From Pararge aegeria (lineage: Eukaryota > Arthropoda > Insecta > Lepidoptera > Nymphalidae), in contig NC_053182.1 of the NCBI RefSeq assembly GCF_905163445.1, positions 19,179,501-19,243,500 of the forward strand: a stretch of DNA of 64,000 nt, read 5' to 3'. The translations under genes and the position numbers were made by a program. Positions 60,211 through 64,000 of this stretch are shown here, piece by piece. Positions within the stretch are counted from its first letter, which is position 1. Each line of letters starts with the position of its first letter. The notes under the pieces are model-generated. The model made no database searches, was not told the origin of the DNA, and saw only the letters and a list, made by a program, of their open reading frames with translations.

Positions 60211-60915
60211 GTCCTTAATACGTATACTTTATACGTAATAATTAATATTGAATAGCCAATCACCAGAAACATTTATTAGTAAGGTCGTTATGTAAGTTTT
60301 GTATTAAACTGAATTAGCACGAATTATATGATTTAGGTTATAAGTATTGGCCTATTTACACCTATGATGAATTTATAATCTATGATTTTGTATTAGTTAC
60401 TAAGTTATTGTTGTCTGATAGATGTCCAGATCAAGCGACTTCAGTCAAGTCGTGAGATTGAATTTTTGTTGTGACTTAGCTTTTCGTAAGCAAAGTCTTA
60501 TGTCCGTTTTCACTAAACCTTTGGATGCCTAGTGATTGAGGTGATTCCTAGACAAATACTAAATTTCCAACTCTATGTGCTTATGTTGTAGGAGCCGTCT
60601 AAAGTTACGACAATGTTTCTTTAGTTTTGGTGACTCGTAAATTGACACTTGAAACATAACTTTTTTTCTTTTAAAGCTAAATCTGCACGCTTTTGCAAGG
60701 CGCTAATTTTTTTACACGTTGGCTTGGTATTTCGTTTCTCAGATTTCTAGTTCACTTTGTTAACAGTCCAATAAGGTCTTAACAATCTCGTCATCATAGA
60801 GAAAGTACGACACTAGCGTGTGAAAGGCCTATCGTACCGCTCGTGTCGTATTTTTTCGCGCGCGTAGTGCATTACGAAAAATAAAAATGCAAGATGGCCT
60901 GTTGAACATCAAAAC

Positions 60916-61348
60916 TATGGAGGGTAGAGGTAAGGAGAGTCATATATGGGAGAAAAGTTGAAAAAGTGTCCAGTTGTTGCGCTAAATAACAGTTCAAAAA
61001 TCCTCCACAATGGCGCTGGTTGATGCACAGGGTATGGTATGAATGTAGCAATCGTAGATGAATTGAAGTATGCCGAGTTAAATAATTTAATGTCATTATC
61101 GACTAAAGTAGTTAATTATTGAGAATTTCAACAACTTACGTTGTACAAAATATTGTGGTAAATATAACCTTACTTCCTTGTATCTCCATACTTCCTTGTT
61201 TATTTTTCAAGCTTACTCTAACAATATTTATATTTGGCGCTTCTTTTAAGAGTTACCCTGATGCAAATGTGGCGCCATCCTAGTTTAATACATTTTGACG
61301 ACACTTTTTCATATACACAGATGACTCTCCTTACCTCTACCCTCCATA
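60916..61348. mobile_element. MITE with about 28-bp TIR and exact 8-bp target-site duplication
   Basis: It starts TATGGAGGGTAGAGGTAAGG and ends with the reverse complement. ATCAAAAC is present immediately outside both ends (60908-60915, 61349-61356). TIR similarity continues for about 45 bp with gaps. An 8-bp duplication fits hAT or P-type transposition. Confidence 0.92.
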
Positions 61349-61465
61349 ATCAAAACAAAGACAAACGTCAAATTCGAACATAAAACTTGACAAGGATTCA
61401 TAGAAAAGATAAGCTATTCATAGCATCACTGTTGGCTGCTAAAAAGCGCTTGATGAAACGTAATT

Positions 61466-61665
61466 TTATAATTCAAATTCAAAATTTCTTTACGCATGTA
61501 GGCCTATCACAGGCACTTATGAAGCGTTCATACATATAATATGTTTACATAATTGTAAGGGGATGGTTATAACTTCGTTCGCCAACTGAAACCTAAAGCT
61601 ACGAGGGTTCCAAACGCGCCCTGATCTAAGAAGAGCCCACAACAAACTTAGCCGGGTAATAAACC
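61466..61665 (-). mobile_element. CR1-B LINE 3' UTR fragment
   Basis: AATTCAAATTCAAAATTTCT tail, ACGCATGTAGGCCTATCACA, AAAGCTACGAGGGTTCCAAA, CAACAAACTTAGCCGGGT. Confidence 0.75.
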
Positions 61666-62063
61666 TAGCTAGGTAATAAATAAATATAGGAATCTCCCTA
61701 GAGCAGACGTTACGCGCTAAGGAATTGCCTAATTCGACGTAAGTGAAAACGGGCATTAGTTAGCTTTTTAAATCTTAGTATTACCGTACAGCAGCATTAG
61801 TACAAGTTTCGCTCGTTTTCAAATATTATGCATCGTATCAGTATAGAGAGATTCGAGAAAGTAAAATGGACCTAACGTTACTCGTTTTAGAGTCGCAAAT
61901 CCTGTATTTCAGATTTTTGTTTTTGTTTAAAGAATTGCAGGCATATGTATGCTTTAAAATAATGCTAATAATACACGAAACGAACTCGACTCGATTGCGA
62001 GCGAGAAAAACTAAGGCTAATTAAAATTGCATAAAGCAGTATTTTTTTAAATTATGGTTTTAT

Positions 62064-62324
62064 ATGACATATATAGGCATCCCCAATGTGTCACAGTATG
62101 AAAGTAAGTTGGAAGGTGTAGACGCACCAGTTAACGTTAGTCTGTGGACACAATGTTTATATCAGCAGGGTATAAATGTCGGTGGTGTAAAAGCCCTATT
62201 TTCCCCTGATGACATCGAATCCGGGGGCTTTTCACATGGCCAGCTTTCTTTCGCGCGCTCGTCCTTTCTCCCCGCTGACGCAAGGTGGACATCAGCCACT
62301 GTCTTTCCGAAAAAAATATACTGA
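62064..62324 (+). other. Unrecognised 86-codon open frame
   Basis: The open frame has balanced base composition, unlike the AT-rich flanks, with residues such as VSLWTQCLYQQGINVGG. I do not recognise a family. The opposite strand is also open (62328-62137), which suggests composition or an old repeat. No nearby splice sites join it to another exon. Confidence 0.25.
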
Positions 62325-62430
62325 TCATATTTTTATAATAACAACTATTCGTTCATAAAATTCGCCTTTATAAATATCGTCCAGTGTCCTTAGAATCCGC
62401 CATATCTTTTGTATTGTTTGTGTTGTTCGA

Positions 62431-62699
62431 CAGCCAGTGGGCGCAGTGGGCAGCGACCCTGCTTTCTGTGTCCAAGGCGGTGGGTTCGATTCCCACTATT
62501 AGAAAAATGTTTGTGTGATGAACATGAATGTTTTTCAGTGTCTGGGTGTTTATCTGTATATTGTAAGTATTTATGTGTATTATATTCATAAAAATATTCT
62601 TCAGTCATCTTAGTACCCATAACACAAGCTACGCTTACTTTGGGGCTAGATGGCGCTGTGTGTATTGTCGTAGCATATTTATTTATTATTTATTTATTG
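62431..62699 (+). mobile_element. SINE-A, first of three in a row
   Basis: GTGGGCGCAGTGGGCAGCGA head, GGTTCGATTCCCACTATTAG, CATAACACAAGCTACGCTTA, TTTA tail. Confidence 0.8.
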
Positions 62700-62702
62700 T
62701 CG

Positions 62703-62950
62703 GACGGCCGATTGGCGCAGTGAGCGACCCCGCTTTCTGTGTCGAAGGCCGTGGGATCGATTCCATAAAATGGAAAATGTTTGTGTGATGAACATGAATG
62801 TTTTTCAGTATCTGTATAAGTATTTATGTATATTATTCATTAATTATTTATTAATCAGTTAAATTTGTACCCATAACAAAAGCTACGCTTACTTTTGGGC
62901 TAGATGGCGATGTGTGAATTGTCGTAATATGTTTATTTTTTATTTTTATT
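62703..62950 (+). mobile_element. SINE-A, second of three in a row
   Basis: GGCCGATTGGCGCAGTGAGC head immediately after the first copy's tail. Shortened body and diverged B box (GATCGATTCC). Confidence 0.8.
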
Positions 62951-62999
62951 AATGTATATTAATAAAACCAGAGTAAACCGCGGCAATCTTTTTTCATGT

Positions 63000-63245
63000 T
63001 TGACTGCCGATTGGTGCATTGGGCAGTGACCCTGCTTTCTGAGTCCAAGGCAGTGGGTTCTATTCCCACAACCGGTTTGTGTGATAAACATGAATGCTTT
63101 TCAGTGTCTATCTGTATATTATTAGTATTTATGTATATTTTACATACATTTTCATCAGTTATCTTAGAACCCATCACACAAGCTACGCTTACTTTGGGAC
63201 TAGATGGCGATGTGTATATTGTAATAATGTATTTATTTGTTTATT
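63000..63245 (+). mobile_element. SINE-A, third of three in a row
   Basis: GACTGCCGATTGGTGCATTG head, GGTTCTATTCCCACAACCGG, CATCACACAAGCTACGCTTA. Confidence 0.8.
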
Positions 63246-63699
63246 AGTTATTAATATATAAAATTTCCGCCATATTTTTATCACCTTGAAATGGGAATTA
63301 GTTCTGAGACAAAAACTAGAACAATATTAAAATGATACTGCTTTTAGCGCTGCTAGTAACCTCATGGAATACAAAGATGTAGTCACAGATGCTTACTTAT
63401 TAGAGAATTGTAATTATTTAAACGCATTGATCTGTATATTAGGATGCATTTATTATATCGGTAAGCGACAACGTTCTTCCATTTTAACTGTTTTTATGTT
63501 ATATGTATCCGTACTCTGGCATTCATACAGACACAAAAGCACAGCCTACCCAAACTGAGCTTTATTATTTTAATCCGTCTCGAAGAATAATTTTCTATTA
63601 ATTAGCAATCAAAAGTTCTTAGCTTGTGAAATCTCATATAGCATTTTGTTAATTGAAAGCTATAAGTGCACATAATAATATAAATCTCCTGTTAATATA

Positions 63700-63879
63700 T
63701 ATAAATCTCCTGTCACGATGTTTGTCCGCTCCTAAACTACTTAACCGATTTTAAATTAAATTGGCACACTGTGAGTAGTCTGGTCCAACTTAAGAGATAG
63801 GATAACTTAGATCTTTAATTATAGTCGCAATTTTATTTTATTGCAAATTATTTGGCTATAATTAATTGACAATCACATG

Positions 63880-63921
<42 letters not shown>

Positions 63922-64000
63922 TACATATATCATTCAAGGCTTAGCGATACTGAATACTTTAAAAACAAAATCAAACGCAGACGAAGTCGCGGGCAACAGC
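63700..64000 (+). repeat. Repeat fragment with (AT)n microsatellite, runs off the window
   Basis: CCTGTCACGATGTTTGTCCG, CTACTTAACCGATTTTAAAT and the final GACGAAGTCGCGGGCAACAG are words I know from lepidopteran Helitron-like repeats. An AT array of about 40 bp lies at 63879-63920. Confidence 0.55.

Overview
The window is eukaryotic nuclear DNA, almost certainly from a lepidopteran and probably a butterfly. The evidence is AT-rich sequence, GT-AG introns, three intron-split conserved animal genes, and a dense set of Lepidoptera-style repeats: tRNA-derived SINEs, non-autonomous Helitron-like elements, 5'-truncated CR1, Jockey and RTE-type LINE 3' ends, and MITEs. There are no operons, ribosome binding sites or CRISPR arrays. 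I found no credible tRNA gene; every tRNA-like box lies in a SINE.

Layout. (1) 1-11798, plus strand: the 3' part of MED15 (Mediator tail subunit 15), entering mid-gene in the KIX domain, with 11 exons to the stop. (2) 11799-17355: intergenic, with a decayed RTE fragment, a degenerate minisatellite, a strong hairpin, a SINE and a Helitron-like copy. (3) 17356-37065, minus strand: a complete TRIM45 (RING, two B-boxes, coiled coil, filamin repeat, Cys/His-rich tail), 11 coding exons, 635 aa, convergent with MED15. (4) 37066-47624: about 10.5 kb between divergent genes, mostly repeats, with a CpG-richer patch near 43.4-43.65 kb. (5) 47625-57205, plus strand: a complete heparan sulfate 2-O-sulfotransferase, five coding exons, 340 aa. 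(6) 57206-64000: a 3' flank with decayed copies of the last Hs2st exon, then intergenic repeats including three SINEs in a row. The three genes have no shared pathway: nuclear transcription, a RING-type putative ubiquitin ligase, and Golgi glycosaminoglycan sulfation.

Exon models were built by hand by joining splice sites in phase and comparing with remembered vertebrate orthologues. Every junction keeps frame and the totals divide exactly by three (MED15 648 aa visible, TRIM45 635 aa, Hs2st 340 aa).

The most unusual signal is that all three genes carry local tandem duplications at exon edges. MED15 exon 4 ends in three copies of a 57-bp unit, each with an identical in-phase 5' splice site. 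TRIM45 exon 4 has its 3' splice-site region echoed twice in the adjacent intron, once with decayed exon sequence. Hs2st has its exon-4 donor repeated and its terminal exon followed by two degenerate copies. The window also has a LINE poly(A) tract touching a TRIM45 splice donor, several nested transposons and a set of very long inverted repeats. I saw no clear evidence of a new multi-gene system.
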